Source of the DNA: Basidiobolus meristosporus CBS 931.73
Lineage: Eukaryota; Basidiobolomycota; Basidiobolomycetes; Basidiobolales; Basidiobolaceae
DNA length: 64,000 bases
Assembly: GCA_002104905.1 (NCBI GenBank)
Contig: MCFE01000435.1
Coordinates: 1-64,000 of the forward strand
Reading direction: 5' to 3'
The position numbers were made by a program, and so were the translations under genes. Below are positions 24,045 to 36,701 of the stretch, piece after piece. The notes under the pieces are model-generated. The model worked only from the letters and a program-made list of their open reading frames with translations. It was not told the origin of the DNA and searched no databases. The stretch's first letter is position 1. Each line of letters begins with the position of its first letter.

Positions 24045-26424
24045 TTATAGGTGCACTCCAGCTTTTGTTTGCGTGAATTCCATATCAAATGGTGTAGAAG
24101 TTGGCTTGTGACCTTCAGAAATCTGGCATATCTTGGTAGAGTTTTCCTGATAAAAACTGGTGGCTTGTTGTACCCCATCCACCTTTGCATTACTTAACTG
24201 ATTGCCCACACATTGAGGCTGCTTAGCTTCTAAATGCATAGGCATAGGTGTCTCCATGTGCACATTTGTCCTCATATTTTCAAACTCTTTCTGGCTGTCC
24301 TCCATGTGCCAACTCATCAGATTCATGATGGACTTGAAGGTAATATTCTTGATGAGATTGAAATATGATAGTACCTGCAACTTGACATGTCTTCCTATCT
24401 CCCCACACATCAGCTCCATAGGAAACTACCAAAAGGTGAAGCAAGGCCCAATATTATCCACATGCTGTGCAAGATGGAGTAGAAAATGGATACAGTAGCG
24501 GCAGAGATCTATGCATTTAGCTTTATATTTGTAGTATAGCCACTCCAATCCCATCACAAACTCCTCACACAACAGCTGTAGATGTATCAAGTTGGCATTG
24601 GTGATCTGCTTCTGGATATATTTTCCTTCAGTGTCCAAATATGACTCCCAATGCTTCCAATGTACTCTTAGTAGGAATGTCTCAAGAACTCCACTTGAAT
24701 AAATACATATCCAGTTCCACCAGTCTTTGCATTTGTATTGTTGCATATGCATATGAATATTAATTGGAGCCTGTGAGAAGTACTTAGGGTAGCAGATACT
24801 CTGTAATATCTTGCCAATTCTTTCAGATCTCTCTGGTATCTCAAAGGGCTCATTTAGCTTGAAATGCCCCATGTACAACTTGGTCATCAGTATAGGGATA
24901 TTGCTGAAAAGCAAATACATTGCTGCCAGTGTAAAGCTTTTGTTCCAACAGACACCCTCTATCTTGAGCATCTCTAGTTTCCAATTGATTCCATATTCTG
25001 GCCAATGGCTTACAGCTTGCCAACTTTGCTGCAATTGCATGATGAGTTATGTATGTTCTCTCTGTGGAAAGATGATGCTCTTAGTGCTGGTGTTTGGGTA
25101 TTAATAATGTGTGTGAGTTATGGTGTAAACCCCCTGGATCTCACCCATTTGACAGCAATGCCATCCATTGTGCCCAGAAAAACCTGCCATCTTGCTGATG
25201 GCTGGGGTATCCCAATGCAGATAGTAATATGCACTTTTACATGATGGTCATTTACCATTATCCCACTGGAAAGCATACAAGATTCATCCAGCAATGGATG
25301 CAGGTAGGTATCCAGGTTGGACGGTGATTTAGGCCCTGATACCAGTAAGACTACCATCAGATTATTGCTCTGATACTGTAAGATGGGTGGCAGATTCAGA
25401 TTGATGGGAATCAGTGGCTTACAGGATTTGCTGGTAGAGTACTTGTTTAATGAGAATCCATCAAGTGCTAAGGAAAATGCATGGTCATACATATCTTCAA
25501 AGTAGCCCTTCCTTCTTAGCTGTTTGTATTGTTTGCCATCAAATACATCTGATATGTTTGCGCTTGGTTAATACAGGGTGTAGTACTGTATAGCTTTGAA
25601 ATATTTGTTGGACTGCATCAGCTTCCTCAAATGGGGTATGACCAGAATATATCTGGAGTGTAAACAATGTTTTCCCTCAATGGTGGTGGATTCCTGACAA
25701 TCTGAACATGTTGCAATGGTAGATTTTTGGATGCAAATGCCATGCAACTGTTTACATATGCTGGAATCAGAACAGTCTCTGGATCATATGTTGCCAGCTG
25801 CATGACGGTAGTCCACTTGTACCATGTACATGGTAAGTTGCATACTGGTATGATTTTGGCAAGATGTAGTAATAAATCCTCAAAATCCCCATTACTAATA
25901 TTAGTGGAAACGTGCCACTTCTCTAGCCACAACATTACATCATTTACCAGTAGATGGAATACTGAGCTCACTTGGCTCAATAAAGTATCCTTGGCATTGG
26001 TTTCAACTGGTGCTCTCTCATTGCATATAGGGATTTGACCGGGCTTATATGTGGTACTGTTGTAAGGGGAGATAGGCTCAAAATCCAGCAGTGAACCTTC
26101 TTTGTCAGAGCTATCACTCTGTATGCCATATTCAGAAGGCTGAGGTGAGCCTAAAGGTGTAAGAAACTCACCTGACTCAGTTAGTGCAAGGTGACAAAGA
26201 TGGCCAGGTGCCAATATAGAAGTATCAACTGACCAGCAGGATAATGTTGAAACAGTAGTGATCAATGAATGGTCAAATATGACTTGGGTGGCAAAATACT
26301 GGCTATGATCCTTGTAATACTTCCTATGCTGTCTAAGTGCTTCATGGCTGAGAGGCTTGCCACAATAGCCCCATGGATTAATTTCTCTTCTCTTATGGTG
26401 TTGAGTCAAAGTAGTCTTGTCCAT
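24045..26424 (-). pseudogene. Tnp2-like transposase of CACTA-1
   Basis: This is the best preserved copy. The open stretches are 26,424-25,627 (265 aa), 25,492-25,118, 25,040-24,426 (204 aa) and 24,419-24,045. In order they give MDKTTLTQHHKRREI at the start, a linker, LALDGFSLNKYSTSKSC, LVSGPKSPSNLDTYLHPLLDE, then SHWPEYGINWKLEMLKIEG, YPKYFSQAPINIHMHMQQYK and EDSQKEFENM. The middle blocks are those of the Transposase_21/Tnp2 family of CACTA (En/Spm) transposons, which cut out the element at its CCCTA ends. The gaps between stretches contain stops, so introns or decay separate them; I treat it as a pseudogene. Confidence 0.7.
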
Positions 26425-26645
26425 GAGTCAAACAGTTTGATCTTCAACAATGTAACACTATTATATCACTTTTTGGTCAATGCTCATGTGAACTTAGGAC
26501 AGTTGTGTATTTGAGACATTGCACCTACATGAATGTAAGATTCCATGTGACCTGCCATAGTATGCATTATAAATAAAGTTGTGGCACCACATACACATGT
26601 ATATGTAATACTATTTCCCCTTTGGTTTGACTCAATTCTGTATAT

Positions 26646-28723
26646 TTGCAGCCAGAAAATAAAGCAAAATTGTCCGGTTCTCAACCTAACCCCACCGCTG
26701 ATGGCAACAGAAGAACGGTTGGACAACAGCTTGCTTTGACGTTCAGTGCAACAAGTGGGGCTACATCCAAAGAAGGCTCTGTGGACAGTGTGCCCATTGA
26801 AGGTAATAATGTGGACTCCTCAGGCTCTCAGTCAAGTAGGCAGTTGAGAACCTCTGCAGTGCCACAAGCTGACCATTATACTCAGGCAGGTGAGAATGTA
26901 GCATACACAGTACCCTCAGTTGAAGATCAGCAAGTGGCCATGATAGCATCACCACCACCCATATTAGCAAGTATGTTGTTAGCTCATACCAAAGCATTAA
27001 CAAAGCAATTAGGTGCAGAGGCTAATAGGACAAATGCAATGACCCAGAGAAATCAGGAAATAGTCCAGAAACAGGATGAGCAGATAATACATGTAGAGTA
27101 ATCAGTATCCGAGGTAGAGAAAGCAGTATCTTTGCAGCAAAGAAGGAACTCAAGTAGCTCAGCATCACAGCCTAGAATTGAGCCATTTTGTGATGTAACA
27201 GCAGAGGAACACCAAACACTCTTGGAATCACAACAACAGTGCCCAAAGATTAAGCCCACAGAAAAACCTATCACAATGTGGGAGGGAGACAATGTGGTGT
27301 TTATACCAAGGCCTAAAAGTCAAAAGACATTAAAGATCTATGAAGTTGATGAGTGCAATAATGAAGAGTGAGCTAATATACAAGAGGCTGTCAGAAGTTG
27401 AGCATGCCATCACCTTAAGGCTGGCATACCATTGGACCATCAGGAACTCAAGGTCAAGCAGAATGCGCTGACTTGTTGCATGAGCATTATCCTGGATTCA
27501 AACAGGCAAACCAATTGTGGGCCAGCATTGGTATGCTAAGAAAGTATCTTAAGAATAGCAGAAACTATTAAAGGTAGACAGACAAGGGTGCCATGGCTAA
27601 AGTCCAGTGGCTTCCTCAACAGCTTGTAATAAGCAGGGCCAAAGGCTCCAGACAAGCGTCAAAGAGACATCAGGCAGCTGGAAGAGTGCCAATTAGGTAC
27701 AAGCAGGCAGACACAGATGCACCAGCATAACATTTATCAAGGAAAAAGTGCAGTACCACTCAAGAAGCACCCAGTCACAGTAGCAGTGAAGGATCTGGCC
27801 ATGATAAAAACCAGCCGCTTTTACAGGACCCTGTCACAACTACGGTTGAGAGCTCAGAACAAGCGGAAAAGAAACATCAGGTTGCCAGAAGAGTGCAGCA
27901 AGGGACAAGCAAGCCAAAACAAATGTGTCAGAGCAGAACTTATCCAGGAGAAAATGTAGTTCTTTACAAGAGGCACTCAGATAAAGTAGCAGTGAAAGAC
28001 CTGGCAGTGATAAAGGAAAAGATAGAGGGAAAAATGTCTACCCAAGCCTGAGACAGGGAGGCATGTAAAGAAAACTGCAGTTCTTGCCAATTAATACTGC
28101 AAGCCAGACACATACTGAATCCCATCATAGCCAAGAAGAATATACCAACAAGAAAACAGCTGTTTTCACAAGAGTTGGAAGCACAGCCAGTTGAGCTACA
28201 CTCCAGCAAGGTAGATGAGTTTGCCGAGAAAGGTAATTTGTCTACCACAGCCTCCACAGCCTCCACAGCCTCCGTTGTTGACAGAGTGGAGATCCCACTG
28301 ACAGACAAGGCTACAACATCAAGAGCTCAAAAGACTATCACAATTCCTTCAGTGGAATTTTGGAGCATTTATAGGCACACCAAGAGGTTGCAGCACTTCT
28401 TCAAGAGCAGTGCTGAAGAAAATGCACTGGAATATTGCAAGGACTTATTGCAAAGATTGATGGATAAGGAGCTAGACCTTGCAGTGCTGGCTGAAGACCA
28501 GGACATGTGGGAACCAGTGAATGAACGGTGGCATAAAGCCATTGGGTTCCCGCCAAAGTTGGGGAACCAGAGTGGTTCAGCAGAAATACATATTGAGTGG
28601 TGGATTTCAATGGAGTTACTTGTTGAGTGTGGGGTTGGGCTTAATATTAGTGTAGGGTATAGAGAGTTGTATAGGTCAATACAATTGGCAGTTGAGGCAC
28701 AACTGAAGTTTCAACAGAAATAA
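26646..28723 (+). pseudogene. Gene 2 of CACTA-1, unknown function
   Basis: Open stretches 26,646-27,101 (151 aa), 27,132-27,371, 27,717-27,959 and 28,175-28,723 (182 aa) are collinear with four other copies in the window. The N-terminal part is Ser/Thr/Gln-rich with a helical block (PPPILASMLLAHTKALTKQL). The C-terminal 180 residues, FAEKGNLSTTAS to EAQLKFQQK, are the most conserved part and contain RAQKTITIP and YRHTKRLQHFFKSSAEENAL. I do not recognise a family. Its place in the element suggests a TnpA-like helper (inference). A triplet repeat of GCCTCCACA occurs at 28,250-28,275. Confidence 0.5.
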
Positions 28724-31700
28724 ATTGATAAATATGTACACATGAAAAGTAAGAGAAACAGTTGAGTTAGGAAGCCAGGAGTATAAAAAGAGGCAATAGC
28801 CAATCAATTCCCACAAATGTAGGAGGCATTAGAGTGTCCAGGATCAGAAAGTGAGCAAATTGGCAGGGAACCAATCAAAAGCAACTTATACATCATTGTG
28901 ATGAAAAATTTTGAGTAAGTTTTTTGTGAAATCTGATGTGCATTTATTTTTCAACTGTCTCTGGACAGTGTCCCAAAAAGATCATTACCTCTTAGTCATG
29001 GGACTTTAACTTTGTGATGGCCTTTTGATGGGATCATCTCAATAATTTTTCATAGGGATGTCCATTGCTGGATGAATTTTGTATGCTTTCCAGCAGGATA
29101 ACAGTATATGGTTGTCATGTAACAGCACATATTATTATCTACATTGGAGATACCCCAGCCTTCAGCAAGATAGCTGGCTTTTCTGAGCACAATGGACCGT
29201 ATTGCTGTCAAATGTGTGAGATCCAGGAGATTTATGCTGTAACTCACACACAATATTTTTACCCAAACACCAACACTAAGAATATCATCATTTCACCAAG
29301 AGAATGTACAGAAGTCAGCATGCAAATGCAGCAAAGTTGGCAAGCAATAAGCCATTGGCCAGAATATGAAATGAATAGGAAACTTGAGATACTTAAAATA
29401 GAGGGTATCTGTTAGAGCAAAAGCTTTCCACTGGGAGCAAAGTACTTCTTGCGGACTGCACTCAGTATTAATATGACTATGCAACAATACAAATGCAAAG
29501 ACTGGTTGAACTGGATATGTATTAATTCAAGTGGTGTTCTGAAGCCATTCCTACCAAGAGTACATTTGAAGCATTGGGAATTGTATATGAACAAAGTGGC
29601 AATATTTATCTAGAAACAGAAAACCAATGCCAACCTGATGGACATTGTAGGAAAATTTATCCAGAAGTGGATCACCAATGCAGTGGGTAAGCAAATAAAG
29701 AGGGGTAAGGCTATTGTTGAATATATGAATTGCACAATGGGAGGTAGAAAAAGGAAATACCACTTGGTAAACTGGTACGGTAGTATTATGCAGAACTAGC
29801 TGTTGGCAGCCATACTGCTGGTATAATGCCATCTGAGTCTTGCTGTGAGGCCATTGAAATACCATCATACTTTTTGCCATATAAGGCAATTGGATATCCT
29901 GGCCAGTTGGATCTATTTAAAATAGTTGTAGAGCACATTAAGACCACTGTAATTCCATGCAATTATTGTTACAGCACCAAGCAAACCCCACCAAGTTTTA
30001 AAAATGTATTAGGCAGTAAAATTAGCAAAATGCTGTTGTGATTCATCATAAGATTGTCAAGAGGGTGACTAATCCCAAGCTATTGGTATTAAGACATTCT
30101 CCAAACAGGATCCTGACAACTTATCTGGGTCAGATCCACCTGTGGGACCAAACTATTCTTCATAGGGAGCTCTAGGGGTCTTAAGCCATAGTGGAGAGAA
30201 AAACTGGTGAAAGTAATAATAAAGGTGCTCTGACAATGGTGAAGAATATACCTAAAAGCTCTTCACCCACTTCTGCAAAATATATGGGATAAAGTGAGTG
30301 ACTACAGCACAATACTTTCTACAGCAAAATGGAGTGTCAGAATATGCAAACAGATCAATAATGATATGGCAAGATTCATGATCCCTGATCAAAAAGTATC
30401 CTATGATATTTGGCATAATCAGTTACCACAGCTGCATACCTTAAAGATTGAGGTTATAACAGAATACTTTGTTATTCTGCTCCATTTGAGGCATGGTATG
30501 AATATGTAACAAGTGCAGAACATATAGGAAGATTTTGGTGTGCAGCATATGCCAAGAATCTGCCTGGAAATCAGTCAAGTTTAGAGCTAAAAAGCGTAGT
30601 ATGCACATTCTTGGGCTGCTGCAATGCAAGAAAAACAGGTAGACTCTACAATTCCAAAGCAAGAAGCTGATCAAGCCAGGGATTTGCTGTTTGCTGAATA
30701 TTTGTAATTTTTGCATAAGATGACATCAGATGATTACAAAAATCTGATCTCAGGTCAACCAACTGTCAGGATTGAACCAGAGCAAAACAATGAAAATCTG
30801 TTAACTCCAGAGGACTCCACAGCCATGGTTAAGCCTGAAGAAACAGCCTAAATTACAATATCAATGAGGGTAAAAACTTAGCCTATGTCTATTCAATCTT
30901 TATTGATGAGCCCCAGACTGTAGAAGATGCCCTAAATAGCCCTTAGACAAAGTTTTGGAGATCTTCAGTGACTGAGGAGTGTCAGGCCCTAATGGAAGTC
31001 AAACCTGGGATGTAGTCAAATTACATACCAACTGAAAATGAATAGGATGCGGATGGGCCTTCAAGACAAATACAAGGCTGATGGGACAGTTGCAAGATAT
31101 AAAGTACAACTTGTAACCTAAGAATACTTGCAAACAGAAGGACTGGCTTAAGCTGAAACCTTTGTACCAGTAGCCAGTTTTAATTTCATCAGACTAGCTT
31201 TGGATGTTACAACCAAGTTTTTCATTTATCCAATGGATGTCAAAACTGCATTTTTGAATGGAGAAACTGATGAGGATGGGCCTATGCACCATTCTGATGT
31301 CCTTACTGATCAAGATGACCCCTGTCCTGTCTGCAAGCTTGAAAAATCTCTATGCAGTCTCAAACAGGTACCAAGAGCATGGAGTTGCATGATTGACTCT
31401 TATTTGGAATCTTTCAGTTTCCAAAGAAGTACTGTGGAGTACAGTATCTACTCTAAGCCACATACAGCAAATCCAGCTCTATTAGCACTTTATGCAGCTC
31501 AAAATGTCTGATCTAGGATAGCTCAGTTCCTACTTAGGGATACTGCTCTCCATAAACAGAAATACCAAATGGATTAATGTAGCCCAGCAACTATCCCAAT
31601 GGAGACACACCTCAGCTTGGTCAAAACTCAACCAAGTCAAGAGAGTTTGGTGCCACCTGAGAGCCCAGAGCTCCTTTACCAGTCAGTGATCAGCAATCTG

Positions 31701-31730
31701 ATGTATAGAATGCTTAGAACATGTCCAGAT

Positions 31731-32605
31731 TGTTGTAAAAGTTTGTAATTCCACCTAAATACTCACCTAACTTGGTCACTTAGATCATTACCTTCAAATC
31801 CTAGAGAATACTGACCAAAATCCTTGTTGGGATTTACTTAGAGTATTTTCACCAAAGTTTCAGGTACCCAGAACACAAAAATTAGAAATGTTGTTCAAAC
31901 AGCCCCAAACTTTGCACACATGTTCTTAGGACCTTCCTAAACCTATTCTATGTGCTTGCTATGCCGATGTTATGAATAGACACAAGGCAGGAGGAAAAGC
32001 TAGGCACGGCAGGAAAGGACTTAGGTGTGGACCATCAAGGCAAGGCAGGATTCAAGGTAAGGCTGTTTATTCAAGACCTGTGTTTACCAGACTGAGGAAT
32101 ACTTAAGGGGGGATAGGACTATATATACTTTTTGATTATACTGATGCCAAGAGATATTGGCTAATACTAATGGGGTTGAGGGGTGAGGCACAGCAATGTG
32201 CTGGGGATAATAATATAGAAGGCAAGGCACTGAGACAGGATGGAGAAATGGATTGGGTCACCTGATAATGTGACTAAGTCATGTGACCTGGTATTTCCAT
32301 ATATGGTACTGGACTATGAAAAATACAAAGGGAAGCTTCCATGGAACGTTCCATTGTGTAACAAGGGTTTGGAATGGCCAGGAACTTTCTGGAAGGTGGT
32401 AGAAGGTTCTAGAAGGAATCTCTTAGAAATTGTGCTAGGAAGCTGAAACTTGGCATGGGTGTTCATGGTTGTAATGTGATCATGACTGCCAAGACCATGT
32501 AAAAGTATATCTACTACTTTTACATTCAATAGATAATTAAGTGAAAACCACAAAATCTACTTGTTCCCCAAGGTTACTTCCAATATGTTCAAGACTCGTA
32601 CAACA
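31731..32605 (+). mobile_element. Solo Copia LTR with internal insertion
   Basis: LTR sequence TGTTGTAAAA...CAACA is flanked by the perfect 5-bp duplication CAGAT (31,726-31,730 and 32,606-32,610). It is about 356 bp once the 519-bp insertion at 31,968-32,486 is removed. It splits the reverse transcriptase of Copia A. Confidence 0.8.
31968..32486. mobile_element. 519-bp insertion in the solo LTR, possible solo LTR
   Basis: It begins TGTTATGAATAGACACAAGG and ends GTGATCATGAC, so TGTTATGA and TCATGAC form near-perfect inverted ends. TGCC plus two bases flanks both sides (TGCCGA and TGCCAA), a probable 4-6 bp duplication. A TATATATAC lies inside. No ORF is convincing. The ends and size fit an LTR of a third retrotransposon family, but a MITE cannot be excluded. 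Confidence 0.45.
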
Positions 32606-32727
32606 CAGATATCTCATATTCTGTGTGAGTTTTCAGTCAGCAGATATGAATCTATGGATTGGGTAATACTGCCACAGCTAAGCTGCTTTTTAGATACCTG
32701 AAAGGTACTGCTGATATCTGTTCAAGG

Positions 32728-33075
32728 TGTTGTAAGAGTCTTGGAGATATTGGAAGTGATTGGGAGTACAAGTAGATTATGTGGTTTCACTTAATGATCT
32801 ATTGAATGTAAAAGTAGTATTTTTACTTTTACATGATCTAGGCATAAACACCATGAAGAATAGGTTTAAGAAGGTCCCAAGAACATGTGTCTAAAGTTTG
32901 GAGCTGTTTGAGCAACCTATCCAATATTTATGTTCTGGATACCTGATATTTTAGTGAAAATATTCTAAGTAAATCCCAACAAGGATTTTGGTCAGTATTC
33001 TCTAGGATTTGGAGGTAATGATCTAAGTGACCATGTTTGGTCAATATTTAGGTGGAATTACAAGCTTTTACAACA
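32728..33075 (-). repeat. 3' LTR of Copia B
   Basis: 348 bp starting TGTTGTAAGAGTC and ending CTTTTACAACA on the plus strand, the inverse orientation of the solo LTRs. It lies next to the end of the RNase H coding region. Confidence 0.85.
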
Positions 33076-33086
33076 CTCCCACTCAA

Positions 33087-36000
33087 CTAAATGCACTTAC
33101 TTGCTAGTCCCAATTTTGACCTAAGATATTCCAACTTGTCTCTAGCTAATGGTTTAGTAAATATGTCTACAGTCATTTTATCTATATGACAGTAAGCTAA
33201 CTTAACTAAGTTATGTTCTATAACTTGACATATGAAAAGATGTCTAATATCTATGTGCTTAGTTCTAGTATAAAAGGTTGGATTTTTACTTAATTGTATA
33301 CATCCTTGATTATCTTGAAATAATGTAATAGGTGTTTTTTGACATAAGCCTAGATCTTTAAAAAGCTTCCTTAACCACATTGCTTCTTTTGCTACTTAAC
33401 AGACTGCCATATACTCTGCCTCTCTGGTAGAAAGTGCTATGGTTGGTTGCTTTCTCAATTTCATGAAATTTCTCCTTCACAGTAAAGAAAGGTGTATCCT
33501 ATGGTGGATCCTATGTCCTCATATTTCATCCCCAATCAGCATCAGGGTATCCCACAAGATTCTGTTCTGAATCATTATAGGTGTATCTTAAGCAGATATC
33601 AGCAGTTCCTTTTAGGTATCTAAAGATATACTCTACTGCTGCAATATGATCAGATCCATAGTTCTGATTATGCTGGGTACAACCCTCACTGAATATGAGA
33701 TATCTGGATGTTCTCCAAGAGTGCTATACTTCAGACTGCCAATCATGGGCTAATAAGGAAAGCCAGGGCTTTCAGATGGCACCAAGCTATCTTGATTTGG
33801 TTGAGTTTTGACCAAGTCAAGGTTTGTCTCCAATGGGATAGCTGCCAGTTTACAGCCTTCCATATGGCACTTCTTCAGTATGTCTTGAATATACTTGGAT
33901 TGGATTAGGGGGATATTCTGGGCACTCCTGTTTATGGAGAACTTTATCTCTAAGTAGTAACCAAGTTCTCCTAGATTGGACAAATTTAACTCTTTTGATA
34001 GGCTGGATTTAGTCTCTTCCAATGTCTTGAGGTTATTGGTGGCTATAATAAGATACTCCACATATAGAGCTAATAGAACTGGATTTGCTCTATCTGGCTT
34101 ATAGTAAATACTATAGTCAGCATTACTACTTCTCAAACTCAAAGATTCCAAATAAAAATCTATTTACAATTGCAGGCACATGGCAATTGTTTGAATCCAT
34201 ATAGTGACTTTTTCAGCTTGTAGACCAAATGGGGGTTATCTTGGTCAACAAACCCATCTGGCTGGTTCATATACATGTCCTCATCAAGTTCTCCATTCAA
34301 GAATGTAGCTTTTGCATCCATTTGATGAACAAAAATTTATACTTGGCTGCAATAGCCAATATTAATCTGATGGAATTAAACTTGGCTACCAGTGCAATGG
34401 TCTCAGTATAGTCAAGTCCATTTGTTTGAAAGTATCCTTTGGCCACAAGTCTTCCTTTGTATCCTTCAATTGTGCCATCAGCCTTGTATCTTGTCTTAAA
34501 GACCGATCTGCATCCAATTGATTTTTTGTTAATTAGTAATTTGAATAAGTCCTAAGTTTGATTTTCCATTAGGGCCTCATATTCCTCAGTCATTACAAAT
34601 CTGCAAAACCTTGTCTGAAGGCTATTTAGGGCCTCTTTTATAATCTGGGGTTCATCAATATGAACTGAATGGGCATAGGCTAAGTTTTTACCCTCTTTGA
34701 TACAGAAATTGAGTCTATTTTTTGTTCAGTTGGATCTCCAGGCATTTGATACTGGAATGATCACTTCTGGGATATTACTGGGCACTGCTTCAGGCTGAGC
34801 CATGGTTGCAGAGTCCTCTGGTGTGAAAAGATTTTCATTGTTTTGCTCTGATTTAATTCTGAGAATTGGTGGACTTGATATCAGATTTTTGTCATCATTG
34901 GAGGTCATTTTTTGTGAAAATTTAAATTTTCATCAAACAACACATCTCTGAACTTGCTCAACTTTGTTGCTTTGGTGTTGTAGAGTCTGTATGCTTTGCT
35001 TGCATTGCAGTAACCCAAAAATATTCATTTTACACTTTTTAGCCCAAATTTTGACTGATTTCCAGGCATAAACTATATACCCAAATATTCTTAGATGTTC
35101 TACACTGGGTCTGTATCCAAACCATGCCTCAGATGAAGTAGAATCACATAGTATTCTGTTAAAATGCCTATTTTTAAGGTATACAGCTGTGGCAACTGAT
35201 TCCACCCAAAATCATGGGATAAATTTTGCATAGGTCCACACAGATCTGAGTGAGTTAGATCTAATTTTTTCTTAGTTTTGATTAACCCAGAGCTCTTAAA
35301 CAGTTATCTGGCTTGTTTACCATATATGCAGGCTTCATGGTGCTCCAAATTAACAGGGGGATCAGTTTTTACTCCAGGAATTTGCTGATCTTTGATCATT
35401 TTGTGCAAATAATGAAAATTGATGTGTCCAAATCTCCTGTGACAAAGCATTAGTGTTTCTTCATTTAAAGTTACTTATATTGGCTTCCAGATATGATGGA
35501 ATACAAGTCAACATATACAGATTCTGATCTCTAATACCCAAAGCAATATGAGGACCATTTTGACTAGTGATCCTGAATCCAAAATTGTCAAAGCAGTGAC
35601 TAAGTCCTACTGCTGTGGCCTTGCTTACAGATAGTAGGTTCTTGGCTATTTCTGGTACATAGAGTACCTCTTGGAAGTCAGTGTATGGCTTCCTTTGCTG
35701 CCTCTAAGATTTACCTCATTAGTTCCTTCTCCCATTGCATCAAGCTTTCTATTGACACCCATGAAAACCTTCTTAACTGGAATTTCTTGATATTAGGTAA
35801 AAAGTTCTTTTTGGTGTGTAAAGTATTGAAATGCTCCAGAGTCAAAATACCCTGTTTGAGAATCCTTGTTTGTGGTCATATTTAATGTAGATTCAAATAG
35901 TCTAACTTCAGTAGTTGCAGCACTTCCTTATTCAGGCTTTTTCTGCTGACTATCTCTCTTCTTGAAGCTCCAGTCTGATGAGTGTTCCTTCCTTTTGCAG

Positions 36001-36690
36001 TAATTGCAAAACAGGTTGCTTGTGCCTTTAAAAGGTGTTGAGTATCTCCTTCATGGTTATCATTGCTTATTAAAGCATTTTTGTCTTCCTTCTCATTGGC
36101 ACTTGACTTTCTTAAATCTTCATCCACAAGCCTTCCACATATGTAATTTGAGGTCAAATCTTCAGTTCTGGACTCTAGAGCTGATACAAGGCCCTGAAGC
36201 TTGTCTAGTCAGGCTATGCAGAATGGGTATCTATCACATCCTCATCAGTAGCAGGTACACCTGCAGATTTCATCTCTTCCACCAGCTGGGTAATTCTCTT
36301 AATTAGGATTTTTCATTTGTTCTCCTGGCAGCATTTTCCAGTTAAGATTTTTGTCTAAGATACATTTTCTTGGCAGCTGAACATGCCTGGTAGGTGTCTT
36401 CCAATGTCTTCCCATCATGCTTTGCTGTTTTTGCTCTTGAGCATTGAATTAGTAATTTGTCTTGACATTGAGGCAAATGCAGTTAAAGGCACTTTGTTCT
36501 TTCTTCTGGTACTTTAAAAATTTCTCTCCCACAGTTTTAGGAGGGACTTCCTCTCACTTGACAATATCCCTGAGGCTTCTTTCTTTTAGCAGCGTCTTCA
36601 CCTTCACCTTCCACACTTAATAGTTAGATCCATCCAACTTTTCAGCAGAGGGAAAAATTGCAGTAATAGCAGTAGTAGACATTGCAGAGA
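33087..36690 (-). pseudogene. Copia B gag-pol, degenerate
   Basis: From right to left: gag start with FPSAEKLDGSNY (36,680-36,617); a degenerate zinc-knuckle-like CNYCKRKEH (about 35,990); integrase C-terminal block AVYLKNRHFNRILCDSTSSE and HLRIFGYIVYAW (35,205-34,933); reverse transcriptase part (34,151-33,750), where the usual YVDD is YVEY; and RNase H/C-terminal block RTKHIDIRHLF and DIFTKPLARDK (33,380-33,087). This order defines Ty1/Copia. The altered RT catalytic motif, stops and frameshifts make it non-functional. Confidence 0.7.
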
Positions 36691-36701
36691 GTGACAGCTT
36701 G

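Larger units (their letters stand above)
23588..29057. mobile_element. Complete CACTA-like element CACTA-1
   Basis: A 5,470-bp element. Left end CCCTATGAAAAATAATTTG; right end, inverted, CCCTATGAAAAATTATTGAG. ATA and ATG flank it, consistent with the 3-bp duplication of CACTA elements after one substitution. The Tnp2-like gene (-, 26,424-24,045) and gene 2 (+, 26,646-28,723) start about 220 bp apart and diverge. A subterminal region of about 400 bp at the left end recurs at 12,673-13,020 and, inverted, at 29,830-30,169. Confidence 0.8.
22108..29662 (+). pseudogene. Tnp2-like transposase of CACTA-3, split twice
   Basis: It starts MNKTSLI at 22,108 and is cut by a solo Copia LTR after 7 codons. 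It resumes at 22,482, carries LALDGFSLNKYSTSKSCW, NLPPISW and LVSGPKSPSNL near 23,420-23,580, and is cut by CACTA-1. It resumes at 29,058 with LLDEFCMLSS, IGDTPAFSKIAGF and GPYCCQMCEI. These are the diagnostic blocks of the Transposase_21 (Tnp2) family, in the family order, including the two Asp-containing blocks DGF and GDTPA. Frames are otherwise broken. Confidence 0.65.
12154..30169 (+). mobile_element. Old CACTA-like copy CACTA-3, host of a nested stack
   Basis: Pieces of one element can be rejoined across later insertions: gene 2 (-) at 12,154-12,189 and 21,742-21,885; Tnp2-like gene (+) from 22,108, split by a solo LTR (22,130-22,476) and a complete CACTA-1 (23,588-29,057), continuing to about 29,660; then the subterminal region, ending TTCTTCATAGGG near 30,169. 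The rejoined transposase sequence is collinear with CACTA-1 and CACTA-2. The right terminus (gene 2 end) is lost beneath the derivative at 10,591-12,153. Confidence 0.7.
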
